This document shows positions 34,546 to 43,282 of a DNA stretch of 64,000 nucleotides, piece after piece. The stretch is from JAJDFU01 sp964640855 (GTDB lineage Bacteria; Bacteroidota; Bacteroidia; Chitinophagales; Saprospiraceae), in NCBI GenBank assembly GCA_964640855.1, contig CAZXIX010000004.1, positions 33,241-97,240 on the forward strand. Direction: 5' to 3'. Below the pieces are notes generated by a model. The model did no database searches. It saw nothing but the letters and a program-made list of their open reading frames with translations, and was not told the origin of the DNA. Made by a program: the position numbers and the translations under genes. The stretch's first letter is position 1; every line of letters starts with the position of its first letter.

Positions 34546-36207
34546 ATGACCAACAGGCCGAACACCTCCGACGATGCCCTTCTTCTGGAAGCCATTTTCC
34601 GATCCGCCATCGACGGGATCATCGTCATCAACGCCCGGGGAATCATTGAAATGGTCAACCGGGCCGCCGCCGATCTATTCCGCTACCAGGCAGAGGAAAT
34701 GGTGGGCCGCAACGTCAGTATGATCGTGCCACAACCTCATCACGGTAATCACGACCAATACATAAAAAGGTACCTGCAGACCGGAGAGCGGAAAATCATC
34801 GGCATCGGCCGGGAAGTGGAAGGAAAGCGGAAAGACGGGAGTCTATTCCCCTTGCGCCTGTCCATCAGTGAATTGCGGATCGGAAGCGATCGAAAGTTCA
34901 CCGGCATCATTCACGACCTGAGCGAACAAAAAGAGGCGCAAAAAGCACTGGAAAAGGAAAAGGAAAAGGCCCAGATGTATTTTGACCTGGCCAGCACCTA
35001 CAATTTCATCCTGGATCGGGACGGCCATATCGTCCAGGCCAACCAGGCGGCGCTCGACTTTGTAGGGCTCGAGGGAAGTGAAATCATCGGCAAGCCCTGG
35101 GTCAATCTGGTGATCCCCATGCCGCTGCCTCACCCCGAGATCGACTTCACGGCCATGGCCAGTGGAGAAAGGCCCTTCATCAGTTTTTTCGAGTCCCAGG
35201 CACAGGATCACGAAGGCACGCAACACTTCTTTGCCTGGTACAACAACATCCTCTATGACGCACAGGGCCAGACCAGCGGCTTTATTTTGTCCGGAACCAA
35301 CATTACCAGGCGCCGCCTCATGGAAATGGAATTGGAGGACCGGGTAGAGCAGCGCACCGAAGAATTGGCCAATGCGGTAAACAAACTGTTGGCCATCAAT
35401 CAAAAACTGGAGTTTGAAATCCAGGAAAGAAGGACCGCCGTAGACGCCCTGCAGAAAAAGGAAATCGAATTGCGAAAAGCCTATGAAAAGGAAATGGAGC
35501 TCAACCAGCTCAAATCCCGCTTTGTCTCGATGGCCTCGCACGAGTTCAGAACCCCGCTGGCTACCATCCAGTCCTCGGCAGACCTGATCGAGGCCTACGA
35601 AAAGGAAGACCAACAACTCCAACGCCTCAAGCACATCCGTCGCATCCGGTCGGCCGTTTCCCATCTCAACAATATGCTCAATGATCTGCTGTCCCTCAGC
35701 CGACTGGAAGAAGGCAAGATCAAGCCGGAATGCGTTTCCTTCAACCTGAAAGGCTTTTGCTCCAGCCTGATGGGAGAGCTGGACGGTCTGCTCAAATCCG
35801 GGCAATCTATTCTTCACACACAACCCATCCCGGATCAAGTGATCCAGACCGATCGAAAACTCCTGACCCATATTCTCCTCAACCTCTTGTCCAATGCCAT
35901 TAAATATTCCAAAGAAGGAACTACGGTTTATTGCGACGTGCAGCTTGCAGGCAATCAACTGGACCTGGTCGTTCAGGATAATGGGATCGGTATTCCCCAG
36001 GAAGACCAAAACCACCTGTTCAGCCGATTTTTCCGGGCCCGAAATGTAGAGAACATCAAAGGAACCGGCCTGGGGCTACACATCGTAAAACACTATGTCG
36101 ATCTCCTGGATGGAGACATCGAATTCCAAAGTGAAGAAGGAAAGGGAACTACATTCCGGATTCGAATTCCGCTTCAGCAGGCAAACCCTGGGGTGGAATT
36201 CCCTTAA
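34546..36207 (+). CDS. PAS-PAS histidine kinase with FixL-like (probable haem) PAS
   Basis: A 553-residue soluble sensor kinase. PAS1 (about 10-128) resembles the FixL haem domain: NVSMIVPQPHHGNHDQYIKRY places His69 where FixL has its proximal haem histidine, and IIGIGREVEGKRKDG, TGIIHDLSEQKE follow as in FixL, with Arg89 at the distal arginine. PAS2 spans about 140-255, then a coiled coil (258-325), HisKA with phosphorylatable His332 in ASHEFRTPL, and HATPase with NLLSNAIKYS, DNGIGI and GTGLGL. No membrane helix. The ATG at 34546 was chosen over an upstream in-frame codon that adds an unlike 44 residues. The response regulator starts 118 bp downstream. Confidence 0.88.
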   Translation: MTNRPNTSDDALLLEAIFRSAIDGIIVINARGIIEMVNRAAADLFRYQAEEMVGRNVSMIVPQPHHGNHDQYIKRYLQTGERKIIGIGREVEGKRKDGSLFPLRLSISELRIGSDRKFTGIIHDLSEQKEAQKALEKEKEKAQMYFDLASTYNFILDRDGHIVQANQAALDFVGLEGSEIIGKPWVNLVIPMPLPHPEIDFTAMASGERPFISFFESQAQDHEGTQHFFAWYNNILYDAQGQTSGFILSGTNITRRRLMEMELEDRVEQRTEELANAVNKLLAINQKLEFEIQERRTAVDALQKKEIELRKAYEKEMELNQLKSRFVSMASHEFRTPLATIQSSADLIEAYEKEDQQLQRLKHIRRIRSAVSHLNNMLNDLLSLSRLEEGKIKPECVSFNLKGFCSSLMGELDGLLKSGQSILHTQPIPDQVIQTDRKLLTHILLNLLSNAIKYSKEGTTVYCDVQLAGNQLDLVVQDNGIGIPQEDQNHLFSRFFRARNVENIKGTGLGLHIVKHYVDLLDGDIEFQSEEGKGTTFRIRIPLQQANPGVEFP

Positions 36208-36325
36208 AGCCGGACCTGGGACCACCTGAAAAGAATTCCTTAGGGAATCGGTATATTGGGAGCTGGCTTCAGGAGGCATTATGGCCGATTGAACTGCCGA
36301 AACCCACCAATCAAAACACCAAGGT

Positions 36326-37369
36326 ATGAGTCGTATTCTTGTCATCGAGGATAACGAAGAAGTTCGAGAAAATCTCATGGAAATTCTTTCTCTTTCCGGC
36401 TATGAGGTCGTAGGGGCTTCCAACGGAAAGGAGGGCGTGGAAGCTGCTCTCACGGATACGCCCGATCTGATCCTGTGTGATATTATGATGCCTGTGCTCG
36501 ACGGGTTCGGCGTATTGAACATCCTTTCCAAAAAACCGCAGACCTCTGCCGTCCCTTTTATTTTTCTTACCGCCAAAACCGAAAAAGAAGACCTGAGGCG
36601 GGGCATGAATCTGGGTGCAGACGATTATATCACCAAGCCCTTTTACAAAGATGAGCTCCTTCAGGTTATCGAGACCAGACTTCGGAAAAACCAACAGCTG
36701 CGCAAACAGTTCGACCGGACAGAAGAAGGCCTTACCGCCTTCATTGATGAAGCACGAGGCTACAACCAGATGAAAAAACTGTCCGAAAATCGGCGGACCA
36801 AAGTTTTCAAAAAGCGGGAGATCATTTTTGAAGAGGATGAATACCCGAGATACCTCTACTTCATTCTGAAAGGAAAAGTCAAGGTGTTCAAAACCAACGA
36901 GGAAGGAAAAGAGTATATCATCTCGGTACATGGCCCGGGCGACTTCTTCGGCTATCTCGACCTGATCAAGGACGCTCGCTATACTGAATCGGCCACGGCC
37001 ATGGAGGAGACCCACCTGAGCCTGATCCCCAAAGAGGATTTTCATACCCTGCTCAACGGAAATCGGGATGTGGCTTCTCAGTTAATCCGAATGCTGGCCA
37101 ACAACATGTCGGAAACCGAAGAACAATTGCTCAATCTGGCCTACAACTCCGTCCGGCGCCGGGTCGCCAACGCCCTTCTTTACCTGATAGACAAAGAAGG
37201 AAAGCCCGAGATCAGCATCCTTCGGGACGACCTCGCCCGAATCGTAGGTACGGCCAAGGAGAGCGTCATACGAATGCTGACCGAATTCCGCGAAGACGGA
37301 TACATCAAGATCGAAAACGGCATCATACACATCACCGACCGGCAAAGGCTGGAATCCATACCCGGCTGA
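36326..37369 (+). CDS. response regulator with CRP/FNR-type output (REC-cNMP-HTH)
   Basis: A 347-residue transcription factor: receiver domain 1-122 with phospho-acceptor Asp52 (LCDIMMPVLDG) and Lys104, a linker helix, a cyclic-nucleotide-binding-like beta roll (about 155-245; YLYFILKGKVKVF, GPGDFFGYLDL) and a CRP-type winged helix (265-340). The roll lacks the usual RxSA ligand motif (RYTESATA), so it probably does not bind cAMP. The recognition helix TAKESVIRML retains Glu312 and Arg316, equivalent to residues reading TGA/TCA in CRP and FNR. It likely works with the upstream PAS kinase as a fused FixJ/FixK-like regulator. Confidence 0.88.
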   Translation: MSRILVIEDNEEVRENLMEILSLSGYEVVGASNGKEGVEAALTDTPDLILCDIMMPVLDGFGVLNILSKKPQTSAVPFIFLTAKTEKEDLRRGMNLGADDYITKPFYKDELLQVIETRLRKNQQLRKQFDRTEEGLTAFIDEARGYNQMKKLSENRRTKVFKKREIIFEEDEYPRYLYFILKGKVKVFKTNEEGKEYIISVHGPGDFFGYLDLIKDARYTESATAMEETHLSLIPKEDFHTLLNGNRDVASQLIRMLANNMSETEEQLLNLAYNSVRRRVANALLYLIDKEGKPEISILRDDLARIVGTAKESVIRMLTEFREDGYIKIENGIIHITDRQRLESIPG

Positions 37370-37497
37370 CCGGGACGGGAAGGGTCCGGCAAGGTGCGAC
37401 CACTTCACCGGCCGCCTCAAGAAAATCGATGGGTTACCGGCACCTGATTTCGAACCCAAAAGCGCCAAAAGGTATATAAACAGCCCCACTCGCCTAC

Positions 37498-37518
37498 TAC
37501 CTAACCCGTGGTTGGGTA
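37498..37518. terminator. hairpin between convergent regulator and thioredoxin genes
   Basis: Stem TACCTAACC / GGTTGGGTA (one G-T pair) with a 3-nt loop, at the end of the minus-strand thioredoxin gene and 130 bp after the regulator. No T run, so its strength is uncertain. Confidence 0.4.
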
Positions 37519-37519
37519 C

Positions 37520-38305
37520 TTAGTACAGGGCCATGTCAAACCGCCACCGGTACTCTTTGGTCAGGCTATGGTCGGGGCCGAGGAGGCGAAACATGGCAAT
37601 GGCGACCTTCCTGGGCAATTCGTCGGAATAGTTCTTGTCGGCCTGAGTGGCCTCGATGACGCGAAGTATCCCTCCTTCCAGATCACCTTGCTGAAAAGCT
37701 CGCTGTGCTTTATTGATGGCCAGGCCGGCTGGCGAATGATCCGGTTGGTGGCCGGCAAAAACAGCCAGGATCCGAATGTCATCGGCCCATTCGGCATGTT
37801 TATCGCCCAGCCGAATATCGGATACCAGTTCGGCCGCCGATTCGGGTTCGCTGAAGACTTTTAACCGGGCCAAAGCCAACCGCGCTTCCGGGAATTCCGG
37901 ATTTTCCTTCTGAAAGGTTTCCAGCGCCTCCAGCTTTTGATTCCCCTCTTCGATGGCAAGTACGAGATCCTCCAGCGCTTGCTTCCGGTCGTCCGGAAGA
38001 TGCTCATTCAGCCAGTCCAGGATGGCTGTACGTGGTAATGCACCCGCGAATTCCGCGATCACCTCTCCATGGGAAAAAAGTTTGACATTGGGAATGCTGC
38101 GAATGCCGTATTGCATAGCCAGTTGCTGCTCGGCCTCCGTATCGACCTTGACCAATTCCCATTTATCGGTCTGCTCCCGGGCCAACTGCTCGATCACCGG
38201 CCCCAGCATTTTGCAGGGCCCGCACCATTCAGCCCAAAAGTCGACCACCACCGGTTTGGTGAAACTCCGCTCAATGACGTCTTTCTGAAAGTTCATATTT
38301 AACAT
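37520..38305 (-). CDS. thioredoxin-TPR protein (CnoX/YbbN-like)
   Basis: A 261-residue cytosolic protein: N-terminal thioredoxin domain (1-110) with intact active site WCGPC (Cys28, Cys31), followed by helical TPR-like repeats (about 115-261). The layout is that of CnoX/YbbN, a holdase that protects proteins under oxidative stress; the E. coli protein has lost one cysteine, while this one keeps both and so could reduce disulfides. Start at 38305; the ATG 9 nt later (MNFQKD) is equally possible. Convergent with the REC-CRP regulator. Confidence 0.85.
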   Translation of the reverse strand: MLNMNFQKDVIERSFTKPVVVDFWAEWCGPCKMLGPVIEQLAREQTDKWELVKVDTEAEQQLAMQYGIRSIPNVKLFSHGEVIAEFAGALPRTAILDWLNEHLPDDRKQALEDLVLAIEEGNQKLEALETFQKENPEFPEARLALARLKVFSEPESAAELVSDIRLGDKHAEWADDIRILAVFAGHQPDHSPAGLAINKAQRAFQQGDLEGGILRVIEATQADKNYSDELPRKVAIAMFRLLGPDHSLTKEYRWRFDMALY

Positions 38306-38421
38306 TTCTCTTTTTGCCTGTTGGAATAGGGGTGATTGGAAGCAGGTCCCATCTTCCCTTCAGAAAAGTAACACCCGATGACCATTTTCGGATGGGACCA
38401 GGGTCACAAAACGGAAATTTT

Positions 38422-39042
38422 ATGAGACGCGCACTTCTGTTCCTGATTGGCGGGCTTTTCTTTATCAGTTTGCAAGCCCAACACGAAACCCTTTTCGATG
38501 ATTGGAGAGACCTGGGCGGTTTTGGGGGGCCCATCATGGAGATCGGAGCCATCAACAAGCAAACCGCTGCCTATTGGGGCGGCGGAGGGGCCATCTCCAT
38601 GAAAAACATCTTCTTTGGAGGTTACGGCCTCGGCAATAATTTTGCGGACTACACGATCGAAGAGGGCGTCCAAGCCGGTCGATACAACATTCGCCATAAG
38701 CATGCGGGTCTGTGGTTCGGCTACAGCCACAAACCGGAAAAATTGTTCCACCTGTATACCAGCCTCCGCCTGGGATGGGGAAATGCCCGCCTGAGCAACG
38801 AGGATCGGACCATCAGCGATCGCATCTTCGCGATGACCCCGGAAGTAGGCCTGGAAGTCAATCTGTATCGCTTCGTTCGTTTGGCCGGCACCGTCGGCTA
38901 CCGATGGACCAACGGCATCTCGCGACTTCCCGGACTCAGCAACCGGGACTTCAGCAGCCCGGTCGGTGTCCTTACTCTTCGTTTCGGCGTCTTCGGTGAC
39001 AACGACTGGGACAACGATACCTGGGATCGAAATTGGGAGTGA
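38422..39042 (+). CDS. outer-membrane-like beta protein (paralogue of 11966-12532)
   Basis: A 206-residue exported protein with a signal peptide (RRALLFLIGGLFFISLQAQ) and Gly/aromatic beta strands (GGGGAISMKNIFFGGYGLG, SLRLGWGNARL). The part around GLEVNLYRFVRLAGTVGYRW matches the smaller protein at 11966. The C terminus is unusual: a run of Asn, Asp and Trp (NDWDNDTWDRNWE). The ATG at 38422 gives the signal peptide; an upstream frame from 38314 does not. 78 bp before hemJ. Confidence 0.7.
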   Translation: MRRALLFLIGGLFFISLQAQHETLFDDWRDLGGFGGPIMEIGAINKQTAAYWGGGGAISMKNIFFGGYGLGNNFADYTIEEGVQAGRYNIRHKHAGLWFGYSHKPEKLFHLYTSLRLGWGNARLSNEDRTISDRIFAMTPEVGLEVNLYRFVRLAGTVGYRWTNGISRLPGLSNRDFSSPVGVLTLRFGVFGDNDWDNDTWDRNWE

Positions 39043-39120
39043 ATCGGAGGGCCCGTCGGGGTTTGATGCCCCGGAGCGAAGGGGAAAAGTACTATCTTCG
39101 GGCCAGCCAACTGAAATGCT

Positions 39121-39735
39121 ATGGACGCCCTGTACTCCAATCTCTACTATGTTTCCAAAACCCTTCACATCATTGGATTGGTAGCCTGGTTTGCCGGGTT
39201 ATTCTACCTCGTACGCATGTTCGTGTATCACGTCGAAGCAAAAGACCTGACCCAACCCGCATCCGGAATATTGCAAAAACAGTTCTCCCGGATGGAGTGG
39301 CGGGTTTACAAGATCATTTGCAACCCCGCTATGATGATCACCTGGACCTTTGGGATCGTCATGCTGGTATTGGGTATAGGGCGGCCGGAATTACCCAACT
39401 ACCTGACGGACACGGCTATGATCCGCGCCGGTAGCGGATGGATGCACGCCAAGCTGCTTCTCGTAGTCCTCATGACCGTTTACCATCTAGGGTGCAAGCG
39501 TATCACCCGGCAATTGGAAGCCGGTAAAACGCCCTTCACGGATTTTCAATTTCGGTTGCTCAACGAAGTCCCGACCCTATTTCTGGTGGCCATCTCCTTT
39601 CTGGCTGTCTTCGGCATAAGAGGCAACCTGAACTACATCTACCTGTCCATCGGTATGCTCGTTTTCATCGGGCTCCTTTACTGGGGGGCGCTGGCCTACA
39701 AAAAAAGAAGGATGAAAATGGCGACCGGCGAATAG
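39121..39735 (+). CDS. hemJ: HemJ-type protoporphyrinogen IX oxidase
   Basis: A 204-residue membrane protein of the HemJ (UPF0093) family, which oxidises protoporphyrinogen IX in haem synthesis. The N-terminal KTLHIIGLVAWFAGLFYLVRMFVYH, in part quoted, has the conserved His16, and the segment GWMHAKLLLVVLMTVYH carries the conserved Lys and His. About four to five helices; Bacteroidota proteins are longer than the usual 140-150 residues because of the loop between helices. Haem supply fits the predicted haem-PAS kinase of this window, but there is no operon link. Confidence 0.87.
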   Translation: MDALYSNLYYVSKTLHIIGLVAWFAGLFYLVRMFVYHVEAKDLTQPASGILQKQFSRMEWRVYKIICNPAMMITWTFGIVMLVLGIGRPELPNYLTDTAMIRAGSGWMHAKLLLVVLMTVYHLGCKRITRQLEAGKTPFTDFQFRLLNEVPTLFLVAISFLAVFGIRGNLNYIYLSIGMLVFIGLLYWGALAYKKRRMKMATGE

Positions 39736-39851
39736 AGGACGTAGGTCCCGGATACAGGTTGGCCGGTGAAACGTGCGGCTATGCAGACAGGTGGAAAGCT
39801 ATGCTGGATAACTGGATAAACGGGCACCCCGGAGGATTCCCGCTTTGGCTC

Positions 39852-40133
39852 TCAGAAAAGACGCAAAAGCCATTTTCCAACCCGGTTTCCTACCCAACCT
39901 CCCAATAAACCGACCACCAGCAAAACGGCCAGGGCCAACAGAAGCGGGAAAGAGGACTTGATGAATACCGTCATGGCTATAACGTAGTTCTCCCAGATCT
40001 GGGAAAAGGGAGCCCAGGTCGGTTCCGTCGGCCATTTAATGGCTAAATGAGCCATGAAAACAAAACTGAACATGCCGATCAAGGCCCCTGCAAAAGACAG
40101 GGCGCGTATCGTTCCACGGGAGGAGTTGGCCAT
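39852..40133 (-). CDS. small two-helix membrane protein
   Basis: A 93-residue protein with two predicted membrane helices (about 13-33, RALSFAGALIGMFSFVFMAHLA region, and 60-85, FPLLLALAVLLVVGLLGGWVG) separated by a Trp/Pro-rich loop. Basic C terminus. No family recognised. It is alone on the minus strand between hemJ and the FRG gene, which start in the other direction. Confidence 0.5.
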   Translation of the reverse strand: MANSSRGTIRALSFAGALIGMFSFVFMAHLAIKWPTEPTWAPFSQIWENYVIAMTVFIKSSFPLLLALAVLLVVGLLGGWVGNRVGKWLLRLF

Positions 40134-40221
40134 GAGATTGAAAACTTAAGTCTTAAATAACCTAAAAAAGCCCGAAAACCAGCCAAGGACCGCTACATTT
40201 AATCCAGGCAAACCAGAAAGC

Positions 40222-41046
40222 ATGACGATTTCGGGAAATCGCAATCCGGTCTTTCGGGTCGAAAGTTGGCAAGAACTCCAGGATCTCCTTTATCACGACT
40301 CCTTTGCTCCGGACCTGAACCGATTTCGATCCTCCTACGTCTATCGAGGCTTAGAGGATGTAAGCTATGATCTCTCAACCAGCCTGAACCGCCTGGGAGA
40401 ATCCCATCTGGAAAAACACCTGCTCCGAAACTTTCGAAAGTATTCCCAGATGGAGGACGAGAAGAAATCCATCTGGAACTGGCTGGCTATCGCCCAACAT
40501 CACGGCTTGCCGACCCGCCTTCTCGACTGGACCTATTCCCCGCTGGTGGCGTTGCATTTCGCCACCAACGATTTCACCACCTTCAATCGGGACGGTATGA
40601 TCTGGGCGATCAACTATTACGATGCCAAGAAATACTTGCCGGAGCCGCTGAAGCAGATCATCAACGAAGAAGGTTCTCATGTCTTCACGGCAGAAATGCT
40701 GGACAAGGCCGTCAAATCCCTGACGCAGCTAAGAAAGTTGAAAACGGAAGATTTTATGGTTTTTTTCGAACCCCCGAGCATGGACCAACGAATAGTGAAC
40801 CAATACGCACTATTCTCCATGATGTCCAACCCGGATACGCTCCTTCACCGATGGCTTCATAGCACCTCCATCCAGCACTTCCGGATCATCATTCCCCAAA
40901 AACTCAAATGGGAAGTGCGCGACAAACTGGATCAGTCAAACATCAACGAACGCGTCCTATTCCCGGGACTCGATGGTCTGGCAACCTGGTTGAAACGGCA
41001 TTACCGGGACATCAGGCGGTCGGGACCGCAGCTATCCATTGAATAA
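40222..41046 (+). CDS. FRG-domain protein
   Basis: A 274-residue soluble protein. The FRG domain is recognised from YVYRGLEDVSYDLSTSL (39-55; YRG in place of the name-giving FRG) and the hallmark QHHGLPTRLLDWTYSPLVAL (92-111) followed by HFAT. The C-terminal part (about 195-265; RIIIPQKLKWEVRDKL) completes the usual pattern. FRG proteins have no established biochemical activity; several occur near phage-defence or mobile genes, but here the neighbours are housekeeping genes. 65 bp before the dehydratase on the same strand. Confidence 0.8.
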   Translation: MTISGNRNPVFRVESWQELQDLLYHDSFAPDLNRFRSSYVYRGLEDVSYDLSTSLNRLGESHLEKHLLRNFRKYSQMEDEKKSIWNWLAIAQHHGLPTRLLDWTYSPLVALHFATNDFTTFNRDGMIWAINYYDAKKYLPEPLKQIINEEGSHVFTAEMLDKAVKSLTQLRKLKTEDFMVFFEPPSMDQRIVNQYALFSMMSNPDTLLHRWLHSTSIQHFRIIIPQKLKWEVRDKLDQSNINERVLFPGLDGLATWLKRHYRDIRRSGPQLSIE

Positions 41047-41113
41047 ACTCAAGATGCTTCTTTCCGGAACCCGCTTTGCGTAACTTCCCTCTTTGCCAGA
41101 AAAAGCCCTCCAC

Positions 41114-42091
41114 ATGCAACAGGTACAGGAACTACCGGCCCTGAACCAGGCTCCGACCCTGGAAGACATCCGGATTACCCGCGAGGCAATCCATCCCTTT
41201 ATCCATTGGACGCCCGTGTTGACTTCCCAGCAGATCGACGATCGCGTAGGCGCCCGGGTATTTTTTAAATGCGAAAATTTTCAGAAGATCGGGGCTTTCA
41301 AGATGCGGGGAGCCGCCAGCGCTGCCCTGCGATTGCGGGAGTCGGAGCGCCGGAAAGGCCTATGCACCCACTCTTCCGGAAATCATGCACAGGCAGTTGC
41401 TCGCGCCGCTAAAATGCTGGAGGTCTCCGCCTATATCGTCATGCCCCGGAATGCCCCTTCGATCAAAAAACAGGCAACCGAGGGATACGGGGCCCGGATC
41501 ATCCCTTGTGGCCCCACCCCCGCCGAGCGGGAAGCCATGCTCGAGAAAGTTCAGCGGGAAACAGGCGCATTTTTTATCCACCCTTACGACGATTACAATG
41601 TCATCGCCGGCCAGGGGACGGCAGCCTGGGAGTTCTGGGAAACGGACGGCCCATTTGACAGCATCTGGCCCCCTGTCGGCGGGGGCGGCCTGCTGGCCGG
41701 CACAGCCCTGGCCGCAAAAGAACGGGACCCTGCCTGTCGGGTTATCGGCGCAGAACCCGCCTTGGTGGATGACGCTTACCGCTCTTTTCAAAGCGGCCGC
41801 CTGCAGACCAACCAGCGTTTCGACACCCTGGCCGATGGTCTGCGCACCCACCTGGGAAAGAAAAATTTCCAGATTATCCGGGAAAAGGCAGACGCCATCT
41901 ATACCGTGGAGGAAGGGGAAATCGTACAGGCCATGCGCCTGATCTGGGAGCGAATGAAGATCATTGTCGAGCCCAGCTGCGCCGTTCCCCTGGCGGCTCT
42001 TTTGAAGCACCGGTCCCTTTTCGCCGGCCAAAAGATCGGCTTGATCCTGACCGGAGGCAACGTAGACCTTCAGATGCTTCCCTTTGGGTAG
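41114..42091 (+). CDS. threonine/serine dehydratase or serine racemase family PLP enzyme
   Basis: Fold-type II PLP enzyme of 325 residues. Signature: KCENFQKIGAFKMRGA with PLP Lys63, HSSGNHAQAVA, and the phosphate loop GGGGLLAG. This architecture without a C-terminal ACT domain fits catabolic threonine ammonia-lyase or serine racemase; sequence alone does not separate them. The ATG at 41114 was chosen; an in-frame TTG lies 21 nt upstream. It is followed by a strong terminator. Confidence 0.85.
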   Translation: MQQVQELPALNQAPTLEDIRITREAIHPFIHWTPVLTSQQIDDRVGARVFFKCENFQKIGAFKMRGAASAALRLRESERRKGLCTHSSGNHAQAVARAAKMLEVSAYIVMPRNAPSIKKQATEGYGARIIPCGPTPAEREAMLEKVQRETGAFFIHPYDDYNVIAGQGTAAWEFWETDGPFDSIWPPVGGGGLLAGTALAAKERDPACRVIGAEPALVDDAYRSFQSGRLQTNQRFDTLADGLRTHLGKKNFQIIREKADAIYTVEEGEIVQAMRLIWERMKIIVEPSCAVPLAALLKHRSLFAGQKIGLILTGGNVDLQMLPFG

Positions 42092-42110
42092 TTTTTCGTT
42101 CCTGGACATG

Positions 42111-42142
42111 AAAAAGGCCTCACGCTCAGGTGAAGCCTTTTT
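42111..42142 (+). terminator. rho-independent terminator after the dehydratase gene
   Basis: Stem AAAAAGGC / GCCTTTTT extended by TCAC / GTGA around a mismatch, with a short loop and a T tract, 20 bp after the stop codon. Confidence 0.8.
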
Positions 42143-42262
42143 GAAATTTTACTTATTGGTATGTAGATAGCTTATGTAAAGCTAAAAAAGCTTAAACGAA
42201 ATTTAATACTGAGACTGGAAATTTTTAGAATCCGGTGGGAAAATGCGGATTAAAGAGCCGTT

Positions 42263-43282
42263 CTAATAGCGGGAAGACCGAATCAGGATCCCGGTATTCT
42301 CTTCGTCCTGATCCGAAGACCAGTTAGGGGAAGAGGGTGAGCCACTGCCGCTGACCTCTCCGGAGACACTGGCTTGGTTACCTTCAAAACGACAGGCATT
42401 CAGAACGGAATTGCAAATGCCATTGGTTTTTTCCGCATTGTAAATCCCGCTGCCGCTGATGTAGGAAATGTTGGATGCGAGCAGGCAATTGGTCAATACC
42501 GGCACGGCGGCGCCTTCCTGAGCCCGGTTGACCAGGCATGCCCCGTAAACCGCTTCGTTGCCGATGAACTCGGAGTTCAGGATTTCGGGGCGGCTTTCTC
42601 CCCAGCTGCCGTCGTTGGTAATAGCTCCGCCATCTAACAAGGATTTGTTGGAGACGAATTGGCAGTGCTGGATCAGAGGACGGGTCAGCCCGTTGGTGCT
42701 CTTGTTGTAGATGGCCCCCCCGTCACGAGCGAAATTTTTCCGGAACAGGCAATTCCGGATGGTAGGGCTGGATTCGCCGTTGGAACCGTCGTTGAACCAG
42801 CCTCCGCCACAACGGTTAGGTCCGGCATAAGCTCCCTTGCCGTCTGCGCGGCCTGCTATGATCGTAAAGCCGTCGACCTGAGTGCTGCGGCTGACTCCTT
42901 TGGTATAGATGACTGAGAAAGAATTATCATCGGGATCGGGATAGCCGATCTCGCCTGACAAGATGGTGGGATATTGATTCCAATCGCGTTGGTTGAGGTC
43001 CGTTTCCGTACCCGCGAATCCCCCGAAGAGAGCCACTCCATCCGGGATGACAAAACTAACGGTACGGTCGGTATTGTGAGTGGGCTTATAAGTGCCTTGA
43101 GCCACCCAGATCTGATATCCGGGCTTGGCAAGCTGAAGAGCATGTTGCAGATTTCCCAGAGCATTCTCCCAGGAAGAACCCTCTCCATTTGCCCCGACCC
43201 TGACATAGATGGTCTGGGCAGATGCCCCATGTAAACATGAGAACAGCAAAAATACCCAGACTATGTTCTTTACTACGCGCAT
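42263..43282 (-). CDS. secreted right-handed beta-helix protein
   Basis: A 339-residue exported protein with a signal peptide (RVVKNIVWVFLLFSCLHGASAQ). The repeat of turns such as PTIRNCLFRKNFARDGGAIYN, PLIQHCQFVSNKSLLDGGAI and PEILNSEFIGNEAVYG is the pattern of a parallel beta-helix of the Chlamydia polymorphic-protein / DUF1565 type; the N-terminal YVRVGANGEGSSWENALG is the usual opening of these proteins. Such domains often carry surface adhesins or polysaccharide lyases. Here no T9SS sorting domain is seen at the C terminus, which is Ser/Gly/Asp-rich and probably disordered. Single gene on the minus strand. Confidence 0.78.
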   Translation of the reverse strand: MRVVKNIVWVFLLFSCLHGASAQTIYVRVGANGEGSSWENALGNLQHALQLAKPGYQIWVAQGTYKPTHNTDRTVSFVIPDGVALFGGFAGTETDLNQRDWNQYPTILSGEIGYPDPDDNSFSVIYTKGVSRSTQVDGFTIIAGRADGKGAYAGPNRCGGGWFNDGSNGESSPTIRNCLFRKNFARDGGAIYNKSTNGLTRPLIQHCQFVSNKSLLDGGAITNDGSWGESRPEILNSEFIGNEAVYGACLVNRAQEGAAVPVLTNCLLASNISYISGSGIYNAEKTNGICNSVLNACRFEGNQASVSGEVSGSGSPSSPNWSSDQDEENTGILIRSSRY

